Below are positions 63,401 to 64,000 of a stretch of 64,000 nucleotides of DNA, piece by piece. This DNA comes from Pterois miles. Taxonomy: Eukaryota > Chordata > Actinopteri > Perciformes > Scorpaenidae. The notes beneath the pieces are model-generated. The model was not told the DNA's origin and did no database searches. It saw only the letters and a list, made by a program, of their open reading frames with translations. The stretch is taken from assembly GCA_947000775.1 (NCBI GenBank), contig CAMQGK010000637.1:16560501-16624500 (forward strand). Reading direction: 5' to 3'. Every line of letters starts with the position of its first letter. Position 1 is the stretch's first letter. The translations under genes and the position numbers were made by a program.

Positions 63401-63563
63401 ACAACCACATCTCGGCCAGGATGACACTGCGCTACAACCGGGGCTTCATCTACCTGCAGGAGAACATCGACCGGGCTATCATTGAGACCCAGATCGGACA
63501 GAAAGTTGCAGAGCCGGCCGTCCAGCTGCAGCCCTTCTCCTACCCCTGCTACCTCCGGGATGA
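13953..63563 (+). CDS. abca12: abca12-like ABC transporter, 5' part: TM1 and giant lumenal domain (46 coding exons, 3' partial)
   Basis: ABCA12 is a full-length ABC transporter that moves glucosylceramides into keratinocyte lamellar granules. ATG at 13962 starts MAFFRQLKLLLWKNGLTVLR, closely like human ABCA12. Exon 2 encodes TM1 (residues about 23-45); exon 3 gives GPRNLPSAGFFPFLQTLMC. Forty-six exons keep phase for 9,953 coding bases, about 3,317 residues, all lumenal after TM1. The end (TPFC..., WAFLKPML, TLMVNISSC, SVIFKLP, RAIIETQIGQ, SYPC) is the conserved stretch before TM2, reached near residue 1,060 in human ABCA12, so this domain is about three times longer and nearer ABCA13 in size. 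N-terminal exons clearly favour ABCA12; the last exon has some ABCA13-like residues. Motifs RTRR (445-448) and RNRR (2537-2540) are furin-like. TM2-TM12 and both ATPase domains lie beyond the window. Confidence 0.85.
14124..15672 (-). mobile_element. Tc1/mariner-type transposon with complete ends
   Basis: Ends are 'cactcctgatcaaaatctta' at 14124 and its reverse complement at 15672, each flanked by the TA target duplication (14122-14123 and 15673-15674). The inverted repeats are long, about 207-209 bp (14124-14330 and 15464-15672). Total 1,549 bp, carrying one transposase frame on the minus strand. Confidence 0.95.
14379..15383 (-). CDS. Tc1-type transposase, 334 aa, DD34E, probably inactive
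   Basis: Cuts and pastes the surrounding element. The N-terminus has the paired helix-turn-helix DNA-binding region (ELHRQGLSQRAIAAEVGRS, then GRPKKIS). The catalytic triad is visible: Asp in LFSDEKKF, Asp in FQQDNAAIH and Glu in DLNPIENIW, with exactly 34 residues between the last two (DD34E). The length, 334 residues, is typical. About 20 residues (near 14790-14845), where the family has an IMIWGAFSF-like block, read as unrelated sequence, while another frame of the same bases reads IMIWGAFSFNGTM. Two compensating single-base indels would explain this, so the frame is open but the core is damaged. The start MMGKAEKLTAFERG is usual for the family. Confidence 0.9.
   Translation of the reverse strand: MMGKAEKLTAFERGRIVELHRQGLSQRAIAAEVGRSKTVILHFLKDPEVYGTKKSSGRPKKISPALSRRIRMAVCQDTGRSSSQIKAITGADCSPITIRRHLQRNGFKNKKRLQRPRLLQRHKIARLAFAREHQTWDVQSWKKVLFSDEKKFNLDGPDGFQRYWHDKEMPPEIFFNTAQRRGRHHDLGCFFLQWNNGVQVVQGRQTAAGYVEMLQRASLMTEGPRLCGDDWVFQQDNAAIHNACLTKDFFQENNITLLDHPACSPDLNPIENIWGWMAREVYKNGHQFQTVDALREAIFTTWSNIPTSLLETLASSMPTRIFEVINNNGGATHY
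15708..16012. mobile_element. Short hAT-like element
   Basis: Begins 'tagggctgcacaattttg' and ends '...attaattgtgtagccct' plus A: imperfect terminal inverted repeats with no coding capacity, as in fish non-autonomous hAT-like elements. Confidence 0.75.
17234..17327 (+). CDS. abca12: abca12 exon 2 (TM1)
   Basis: Encodes LWSLTLIAWPVLIFTIIAV then TRKQFPPIEKDA, the first membrane segment and start of the lumenal loop. Acceptor tatag, donor gtaagt; the Cys codon is split with exon 3. Confidence 0.95.
17328..19540. other. abca12 intron 2
   Basis: No recognised repeat, RNA or coding feature; only short ORFs without family signatures. Confidence 0.6.
19541..19691 (+). CDS. abca12: abca12 exon 3
   Basis: Encodes GPRNLPSAGFFPFLQTLMC and NTDSTCRNTS, the signature of ABCA12/ABCA13 lumenal starts. 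Donor gtaccc is weak and is followed 22 bases later by a long (AT)n tract. Confidence 0.93.
19714..19805. repeat. (AT)n microsatellite
   Basis: About 92 bases of pure AT just after the exon 3 donor of abca12. ORFs reading YIYIYI here are artefacts. Confidence 0.97.
20444..20544 (+). CDS. abca12: abca12 exon 4
   Basis: Encodes PHSYRETNVFNFAVLKNYRR and EALIETLSNIL. Acceptor tgacag, donor gtatgt. Confidence 0.9.
20545..22491. other. abca12 intron 4
   Basis: Mostly dispersed repeats: one end of family D ('aaaggaatagtttgacattt') at 20762 with its likely partner near 21500-21610, then a family B element at 21629-22310. Confidence 0.6.
21629..22310. mobile_element. Family B element with nested repeat
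   Basis: Starts 'agtggtggaggaagtattta', like the other family B copies. The middle (about 21880-22100) resembles the 'gcaactaataattat' elements seen at 32810-33140, suggesting nesting. Ends are approximate. Confidence 0.55.
22492..22565 (+). CDS. abca12: abca12 exon 5
   Basis: Encodes PSQQKSSHNVSHMNPMNTTF and LGDQ, with two sequons (NVS, NTT). Donor gtgggt. Confidence 0.85.
22566..23949. other. abca12 intron 5
   Basis: Very AT-rich, with a TATATA stretch near 23170-23230 and, at 23815-23870, a LINE/SINE-like 3' tail ('gggattaataaaggttcat') followed by TTATC repeats. No gene seen. Confidence 0.55.
23950..24120 (+). CDS. abca12: abca12 exon 6
   Basis: Encodes SMNQLKRSICTMTLPMINTT and VTFCKSNNTVFEVSLNTLNQ; the FC-SN-T pattern matches human ABCA12 'FCLSNMTLLE'. 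57 whole codons. Confidence 0.92.
24235..24425 (+). CDS. abca12: abca12 exon 7
   Basis: Encodes ILTELMQTKPNETMMVAGAA and NQLQNQTSLWESLLAIPQLF, matching the human 'QEQKAVWQLLSSFPNVF' region. Acceptor tgtcag, donor gtaatg. Confidence 0.9.
24513..24855. mobile_element. Short hAT-like element
   Basis: Terminal inverted repeats 'tagggctgggagatatgg' and '...atgatattgcccagcccta'. Non-coding, 343 bp, in abca12 intron 7. Confidence 0.85.
25331..25449 (+). CDS. abca12: abca12 exon 8
   Basis: Encodes AMNVIQSHFPEVGASLSTVH and INVIRYTQNWPGR. Acceptor tctctag, donor gtaggc. Confidence 0.88.
25723..25823 (+). CDS. abca12: abca12 exon 9
   Basis: Encodes DVSISLGDVVTLQNDSLSEM and VLREVKIPLDK. Acceptor gctcag, donor gtacgt. 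Confidence 0.88.
25905..26240 (+). repeat. Dispersed repeat, family D
   Basis: 'cttgctgagagttagatgag' through 'agcataaagactggaaacaa'. The same family begins at 20762, and reversed sequence lies at 33160-33575. Limits are approximate. Confidence 0.6.
26690..26836 (+). CDS. abca12: abca12 exon 10
   Basis: Encodes AIGLTLDRDMVRSHLCENSS and MTGTVDMLLGWISPDKVAKQ. 49 whole codons; donor gtagct. Confidence 0.88.
26837..27496. other. abca12 intron 10
   Basis: Non-coding; nothing recognised. Confidence 0.5.
27497..27663 (+). CDS. abca12: abca12 exon 11 (furin-like motif)
   Basis: Encodes HDVSFAKGLLHSLMGGPSPG and IERTRRSVETQ. RTRR (27614-27625) fits the R-X-K/R-R furin consensus. Donor gtaagt, phase 2 exit. 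Confidence 0.87.
28246..28472 (+). CDS. abca12: abca12 exon 12
   Basis: Encodes LKIRDLYTQSGIHRNVNSLY and LDMVVQYILRTGFQSMQST. Acceptor aaatcag is chosen because it alone continues the phase from exon 11. An internal 'ggcag' leaves a small chance that this is two exons. Confidence 0.75.
28473..29019. other. abca12 intron 12
   Basis: No recognised feature. Confidence 0.5.
29020..29150 (+). CDS. abca12: abca12 exon 13
   Basis: Encodes EIMENVLKDADQLQMTYLTL and NQTAASIWITRILDSVMGI. Acceptor tgtag, donor gtatgc. Confidence 0.87.
29151..30266. other. abca12 intron 13
   Basis: Holds a partial copy (about 29620-29870) of the 690-bp element that is complete at 47178-47867; the rest is unrecognised. 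Confidence 0.55.
29620..29870 (+). mobile_element. Partial copy of the 690-bp hAT-like element
   Basis: Shares 'atcttgaggt', 'taccaatggattcct' and the surrounding order with 47600-47760. Both termini are missing. Confidence 0.6.
30267..30311 (+). CDS. abca12: abca12 exon 14 (45-bp small exon)
   Basis: Encodes 15 residues, NDMFEVFDTAWKMIK. Acceptor ttccag, donor gtagca. It is phase 0 on both sides, so skipping would keep the frame. Confidence 0.75.
30320..30720 (+). repeat. Dispersed fish repeat, partial
   Basis: 'tcaattttatttgtatagcc' then 'aaggaaaaactcctcaatc'. A related copy lies at 49733-49945. It begins only 9 bases after exon 14. Confidence 0.6.
30784..30948 (+). CDS. abca12: abca12 exon 15
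   Basis: Encodes TQSNQSLTCEGVLRPFEWLL and SALQQVLLMDWLPLVQK. Acceptor tactag, donor gtaaaa; 55 whole codons. Confidence 0.87.
31091..31302 (+). CDS. abca12: abca12 exon 16
   Basis: Encodes VQNQVQHILSGQGKDNVTLP and LATQLTGTYWMNWIPDTST. Acceptor ccacag; donor gtcttg is weak. Confidence 0.82.
31478..31611 (+). CDS. abca12: abca12 exon 17
   Basis: Encodes VFLFTVNLGERIEKSQLWLE and FHILNWILNYRPGVTTQPAN. Acceptor cttgcag preferred; a second AG at 31451-31452 is in the same frame. Confidence 0.82.
31612..32522. other. abca12 intron 17
   Basis: Contains a full-length tRNA-derived SINE at 32098-32402; otherwise AT-rich. Confidence 0.65.
32098..32402 (+). mobile_element. tRNA-derived SINE, full length
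   Basis: The head has pol III A-box-like 'agtagctcagtccgtaagga' and B-box-like 'cccgggttcaaatccc'. A body with 'ctgagcaaggcaccaaac' and a tail 'ccccactgtgggactaata' follow, then (TCTT)n. A tail-only copy sits reversed at 1062-1112. Confidence 0.85.
32523..32637 (+). CDS. abca12: abca12 exon 18
   Basis: Encodes SININTLSIHCNTGLKWPQF and QALMSPSQGVLVK. Acceptor ctttag, donor gtaagt. Confidence 0.86.
32810..33140. mobile_element. Short inverted-repeat element ('gttgcaacgatta')
   Basis: Starts 'tagagttgcaacgattaatt' and ends '...ttattagttgcaaccca'. Imperfect terminal inverted repeats, no coding capacity. Confidence 0.75.
33160..33575 (-). repeat. Dispersed repeat, family D, reversed
   Basis: Contains 'ctaagctaagctaaccgact' and 'ctcccaaaatgtcaaactac', the reverse complement of the family D order at 20.76 and 25.9 kb. 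Confidence 0.6.
33756..36380 (+). CDS. abca12: abca12 exon 19: giant lumenal exon (2,625 bp)
   Basis: One uninterrupted exon for about 875 residues (protein residues about 804-1679). Acceptor ctgtag, donor gtgagt. It looks largely helical, has about two dozen N-glycosylation sequons and no membrane segment, so it should lie in the lumen. Human ABCA13 is known for very large lumenal exons; human ABCA12 has none this size as far as I recall. The last about 155 codons (from near 35920) contain, with no introns, the order that follows as separate exons in the module repeat: QVYLSLIANIT, then HFLVAVLE, then PLPLSVQQNILEIV. The final about 100 codons are nearly the same at the DNA level as exons 22 and 25. 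Confidence 0.93.
36556..37293. mobile_element. Family B element interrupted by a SINE
   Basis: Starts 'actgatggaagaagtaccca' and ends 'gtttacattccaccactgat', an inverted match. Split by the SINE at about 36911-37110. Confidence 0.7.
36911..37110 (+). mobile_element. tRNA-derived SINE (second family)
   Basis: A-box-like 'gttagctcacctggtggagc' and B-box-like 'cagggtttgaatctg', then 'tgctgcatgtcgtcccgtct' and a tail 'aaaggcaaaagcccaaaaaa'. A common fish SINE type; not a functional tRNA gene. Confidence 0.8.
37701..37798 (+). CDS. abca12: abca12 exon 20 (module X1)
   Basis: Encodes ILDEMRAVQSLLPQAYFSFL and FNITQFILESGQ. Lacks the five residues NSSAQ present in X2 and X3. Donor is GC (aag|gcaagt); phase 1 exit. 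Confidence 0.88.
38023..38072 (+). CDS. abca12: abca12 exon 21 (module Y1)
   Basis: Encodes GNMSLWESFDTAPVENL. Acceptor tttcag, donor gtaagg, 50 bp. Confidence 0.85.
38403..38601 (+). mobile_element. SINE insertion, family A, in module copy 1 only
   Basis: Head 'ggtggtgtagtggttaggct' (A box) and 'gtcgcaggttgattcc' (B box), flanked by the 9-base target duplication 'ccataaaat' (38394-38402 and 38602-38610). The parallel intron of copy 2 lacks it, so it came after the duplication. From about 38500 the sequence is homopolymer-rich and looks corrupted. Confidence 0.85.
38657..38964 (+). CDS. abca12: abca12 exon 22 (module Z1)
   Basis: Encodes NVHFLAGIIQSTIQALTGDT, PLPLSVQQNILEIVRDSLKL and ending SGPNIWNQL. 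Acceptor ttttacag, donor gtgagt, 308 bp. Confidence 0.9.
39344..39456 (+). CDS. abca12: abca12 exon 23 (module X2)
   Basis: Encodes LLPPNSSAQVYVSVLINITY and FILDSGQ; the coding sequence appears identical to X3. GC donor (aag|gcaagt). Confidence 0.88.
39685..39734 (+). CDS. abca12: abca12 exon 24 (module Y2)
   Basis: Encodes GNMSLWESFDTAQVENL, one residue different from Y1. Confidence 0.85.
40128..40435 (+). CDS. abca12: abca12 exon 25 (module Z2)
   Basis: Encodes NVHFLAGIIQNAVQDLTGDT, then a stretch nearly identical to Z1. Acceptor ttttacag, donor gtgagt, 308 bp. Confidence 0.9.
40721..40833 (+). CDS. abca12: abca12 exon 26 (module X3)
   Basis: Same residues as X2. GC donor again. Confidence 0.88.
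41042..41109 (+). CDS. abca12: abca12 exon 27 (module Y3)
   Basis: Encodes GNMSLWASFENASVENLPM then IFGQ, six codons longer than Y1 and Y2. The next exon is unrelated to Z, so this is probably the original downstream exon. Confidence 0.86.
41284..41432 (+). CDS. abca12: abca12 exon 28
   Basis: Encodes TGKLLSMLWPLIMGGPDSPT and APVLEEVMTGKANQHTWY. Acceptor tgtcag after a C/T-rich tract, donor gtaagt. The upstream intron resembles those upstream of Z1 and Z2. Confidence 0.87.
41604..41728 (+). CDS. abca12: abca12 exon 29
   Basis: Encodes LEKILEALLSTLKGTQQWDP and EKIIGSFVNNIKAQN. Acceptor gacag, donor gtgagg. Confidence 0.87.
41729..42664. other. abca12 intron 29
   Basis: Holds a reversed family A repeat (42254-42510); the rest is unrecognised. 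Confidence 0.6.
42254..42510 (-). mobile_element. Family A SINE-associated repeat, reversed
   Basis: Contains 'cctgcatgtctttggactgt' and 'ggtcgccagactatcacagg', the reverse complement of the 6850-7080 order. Confidence 0.8.
42665..42807 (+). CDS. abca12: abca12 exon 30
   Basis: Encodes ALLSLQTPLVALIREIALSV and MQHAIERTLKAAEQ. Acceptor cccag, donor gttaga. Confidence 0.86.
43905..44180 (-). mobile_element. Family A SINE, reversed, with tRNA-like head end
   Basis: Reverse of the family A body plus 'taaccactgcaccaccgtgc', the reversed 'ggtggtgcagtggtta' head that links this family to the SINE at 38403. Confidence 0.85.
44280..44720 (+). pseudogene. Probable decayed copy of module intron and Z exon
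   Basis: 44280-44470 follows the Y-Z intron: 'aaaacaaaaaacaaatgatc', 'cctggatcaaatagcacatg', 'tgtaattggggtttcgtatt'. Then 'tttgctggcatccaaaaaaa' lines up with the start of Z ('cttagccggcatcatccaaa'). An in-frame TAA directly before 44508 and the lack of a usable donor suggest it is dead. Confidence 0.55.
44793..45855. mobile_element. Nested composite: family B element inside family D
   Basis: Outer ends 'ttaaaggaataatctgacat' and '...aaatatcaaactgttacttt' are inverted matches. Inside (about 44851-45768) lies a family B element ending 'gtacttacattccacaacta'. Confidence 0.55.
46367..46534 (+). CDS. abca12: abca12 exon 31
   Basis: Encodes ANGTLKCSEVLKAWEPVREA and WCNISLQPVLKAYAAAQAAY. Acceptor ctctag, donor gtgagt; 56 whole codons. 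Confidence 0.88.
46751..46968 (+). CDS. abca12: abca12 exon 32
   Basis: Encodes ARIVKAVQSLYQANINSSLV and RPLSPEAQRHWYKQLQAMQL. Acceptor ttgcag, donor gtgact. Confidence 0.88.
46969..48755. other. abca12 intron 32
   Basis: Includes a complete 690-bp hAT-like element (47178-47867); the remaining 0.9 kb is unrecognised. Confidence 0.65.
47178..47867. mobile_element. 690-bp hAT-like non-autonomous element
   Basis: Ends 'tagggctgtcaatcgatt' and '...aactttgacagccct' plus A. Partial relatives lie at 51770-52420 and 29620-29870. No transposase frame. Confidence 0.8.
48756..49703 (+). CDS. abca12: abca12 exon 33: second large lumenal exon (948 bp)
   Basis: About 316 residues (about 2316-2632), from SLSFLEMLSDELVSM to FFTLPAALQM. 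Acceptor cttcag, donor gtaagt. Carries several sequons (NSS, NIT, NDS, NST, NTS, NHT) and the furin-like RNRR at 49417-49428 in TGKIRNRREAQS. Just upstream is a His/Gln/Met-rich stretch (YHPSMHQQQM) that looks like a flexible linker. Confidence 0.93.
49733..49945 (+). repeat. Dispersed fish repeat, partial
   Basis: 'caattgaatttatttttgta' then 'aactcccctttagtggggag', the same family as 30320-30720. It starts 30 bases after exon 33. Confidence 0.65.
50097..50203 (+). CDS. abca12: abca12 exon 34
   Basis: Encodes SSMDLLANAASVLPAGFPFS and LKNITRALAGESQ. Acceptor cccag, donor gtaact. Confidence 0.87.
50204..51373. other. abca12 intron 34
   Basis: Nothing recognised. It is less AT-rich than most introns here and seems free of the window's repeat families. 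Confidence 0.5.
51374..51480 (+). CDS. abca12: abca12 exon 35
   Basis: Encodes ENLMLLQETCQKAAELFQIN and DPRFAKQLGHLTSK. Acceptor ttcacag; donor aag|gtctct is weak but gives the right phase. Confidence 0.8.
51770..52420 (+). mobile_element. Diverged copy of the 690-bp element
   Basis: Shares 'ctcttatcaacatgggagtg' and 'gtgggcatgtctgtaaaggg' with 47178-47867, in the same order. Termini are degraded. Confidence 0.7.
52559..52806 (+). CDS. abca12: abca12 exon 36
   Basis: Encodes VCTLEKTQSVRQLMLALSIE and NWYSFVFLLTAISSTLYG. Acceptor tgtag, donor gtaacg. Confidence 0.88.
53040..53116 (+). CDS. abca12: abca12 exon 37
   Basis: Encodes SSELTRGLGFNTSSFSPFNI and NVTSP. Acceptor ttacag, donor gtgaga. 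Confidence 0.86.
53117..54628. other. abca12 intron 37
   Basis: No recognised transposon or RNA; A/T runs near 53380 and 53933. Confidence 0.5.
54629..54759 (+). CDS. abca12: abca12 exon 38
   Basis: Encodes AVTVGEMLRNKTAFVVDVQQ and TALRLLMETTLPNNNLE. Acceptor tcccag, donor gtgagc. Confidence 0.88.
54760..56982. other. abca12 intron 38
   Basis: 2.2 kb with only short unsupported ORFs and no clear transposon ends. Confidence 0.5.
56983..57153 (+). CDS. abca12: abca12 exon 39
   Basis: Encodes ILSWLVNLRHCNSTVALNMK and EQWYSFSLLMIQHLNMEKLI. Acceptor aaacag, donor gtaagg; 57 whole codons. The QWYSF block echoes NWYSF of exon 36, a sign of an internally repetitive domain. Confidence 0.87.
57154..58555. 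other. abca12 intron 39
   Basis: Contains a poly(A) run (57690-57716) and an (ATT)n microsatellite (58424-58464). A 154-codon ORF at 57770-58234 shows no family signature. Confidence 0.55.
58424..58464. repeat. (ATT)n microsatellite
   Basis: About 41 bases of ATT repeats preceded by 'caaataaagttt', as in a retroelement tail. Confidence 0.9.
58556..58720 (+). CDS. abca12: abca12 exon 40
   Basis: Encodes VVLPEELQDLVGVMLQVAEV and PAVNQLQTFMRSIQDLNLVS. Acceptor ttcag, donor gtatgt; 55 whole codons. Confidence 0.89.
58979..59171 (+). CDS. abca12: abca12 exon 41
   Basis: Encodes TFVTLSRALCSKGILALLGI and EEMIKRFKIPQDA. Matches human ABCA12 'FSTISQALCSQGI...KYGIPINSTPFC'. Acceptor cccag, donor gtatgt. 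Confidence 0.92.
59600..60262. repeat. Probable dispersed fish element
   Basis: Contains 'tcaatcacaaggtagccacg' and 'cgccccctgctggctgttag', strings I recall from repeated elements in many fish genomes. No second copy in this window; boundaries are approximate. Confidence 0.45.
60347..60424. repeat. (AT)n microsatellite
   Basis: About 78 bases of AT in abca12 intron 41. Confidence 0.96.
60649..60788 (+). CDS. abca12: abca12 exon 42
   Basis: Encodes PFCMNMYLDMVNTTGGAIAW, then AFLKPMLMGHILYTPNTP. One of the best-conserved lumenal blocks, shared with ABCA12 and ABCA13. Donor gtatac. Confidence 0.95.
61204..61323 (+). CDS. abca12: abca12 exon 43
   Basis: Encodes ANATLTEFGNLRKYSEDWIE and IIKSAEILGHTLPMLQ. 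Acceptor tccag; donor gtttga is weak. Confidence 0.9.
61490..61580 (+). CDS. abca12: abca12 exon 44
   Basis: Encodes NSLGNSFVVNFIEMQTDISV and GRMKETLSNF, matching human 'NTLRNPFVQVFVKFSVGLD'. Acceptor gccag, donor gtgagt. Confidence 0.92.
62004..62183 (+). CDS. abca12: abca12 exon 45
   Basis: Encodes LLLENNKHIMKQITTLSTLM, VNISSCIKFDRYRGYDSADE and KNRDLYA. Closely follows human ABCA12 'TLSSLTVNISSCVLYDR'. Acceptor tgaag after a T-rich tract, donor gtgagt. Confidence 0.95.
62184..63235. other. abca12 intron 45
   Basis: No recognised feature. Confidence 0.5.
63236..63563 (+). CDS. abca12: abca12 exon 46 (last in window)
   Basis: Encodes SVIFKLPKDEGSARKRQARS, then KVSYTIRMHMDNVMRTDRVR and FIYLQENIDRAIIETQIGQK, ending SYPCYLRDE. 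This is the stretch just before TM2. Basic motif RKRQAR at 63274-63291. Donor ga|gtgagt; the next exon lies outside. Confidence 0.95.
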
Positions 63564-64000
63564 GTGAGTCCCCTAAATACATGGATGCACACTCACACAT
63601 GCAAAGAAGCAGACATACAGAATGAACATACTCCTGTTTGAATGCATGCACAGAAACGTAAAAGCATCCATGGTGTCTCTGAGCTCAAGCATTGATGTGG
63701 AATAGTGAATGCTCTCTCATTACTCATTTCCTACTTGGGACTGACAGTATGCATTCACAAGAACCTTTTGCATTATAGCACCATGAGCATGAATATCCAT
63801 GTTTATTGTGCATTCATTTTTGAAGACCATACACTCAAAACAACCTTCAGGCTATACAGGAACACCACTCATCTCTGTAGAATATATCCAATTTAAAAAA
63901 GGTTTGCCATTATTAACTTGTGCATCAATACACTTAAATTGTTTCCAATAAATCATGCTTGACCGTAATGCCTATGTTTGCGCTTGCCCTCGAGTGCTGA
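63564..64000. other. abca12 intron 46 (partial)
   Basis: No coding sequence seen; TM2 should lie in the next exon, beyond the window. Confidence 0.6.

Noticed and set aside
13953..63563. Identification of the transporter as ABCA13
   Set aside because: Domain size and a few residues in the last exon fit ABCA13, but exons 1-7, 41 and 45 follow ABCA12 more closely. Kept as an alternative until the ATPase domains are seen.
1..64000. CRISPR arrays, operons, phage or bacterial defence systems
   Set aside because: The DNA is vertebrate, with spliced genes and eukaryotic repeats; no such structures are present.

Overview
The window is vertebrate nuclear DNA, almost certainly from a percomorph-type teleost fish. 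The genes are split into many short exons with consensus GT-AG splice sites. The proteins match vertebrate POFUT2 and ABCA12. The introns are full of repeats typical of ray-finned fish: a Tc1-type transposon, tRNA-derived SINEs and short hAT-like elements with 'tagggctg' ends. All identifications come from reading the sequence and recalling families; no search was run.

Layout. (1) 1-6389, + strand: pofut2 (GDP-fucose protein O-fucosyltransferase 2), nine exons, with the signal-peptide end just outside the window; possible poly(A) signals lie near 8.1 and 8.5 kb. (2) About 8.5-13.9 kb: intergenic DNA with a LINE fragment, a 228-bp direct repeat that carries a splice-donor-like site in each copy (possible duplicated leader exon or promoter of the next gene), a minisatellite and an 86-bp near-perfect palindrome. 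(3) 13962-63563, + strand: the 5' part of an abca12-like ABC transporter gene. I resolve 46 coding exons with continuous phase, encoding about 3,317 residues: one N-terminal membrane segment and then a huge glycosylated lumenal domain. The window stops before the second membrane segment and both ATPase domains.

The most notable feature is inside abca12. The lumenal domain is about three times the length of that in human ABCA12. It contains a 2,625-bp exon and, directly after it, a tandemly repeated three-exon module (37.7-41.1 kb). The module's third exon is a near copy of the last about 100 codons of the giant exon. Introns were duplicated too, so this is recent genomic tandem duplication. 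The giant exon carries the same order of sequence with no introns, and a decayed extra copy seems to survive near 44.4-44.7 kb. Two furin-like motifs and one looser basic motif lie in the lumenal domain.

The two genes are not known to share a pathway: one glycosylates thrombospondin repeats in the ER, the other belongs to a family of lipid transporters of skin barrier granules. Nothing resembling a prokaryotic system, virus or toxin gene was seen.
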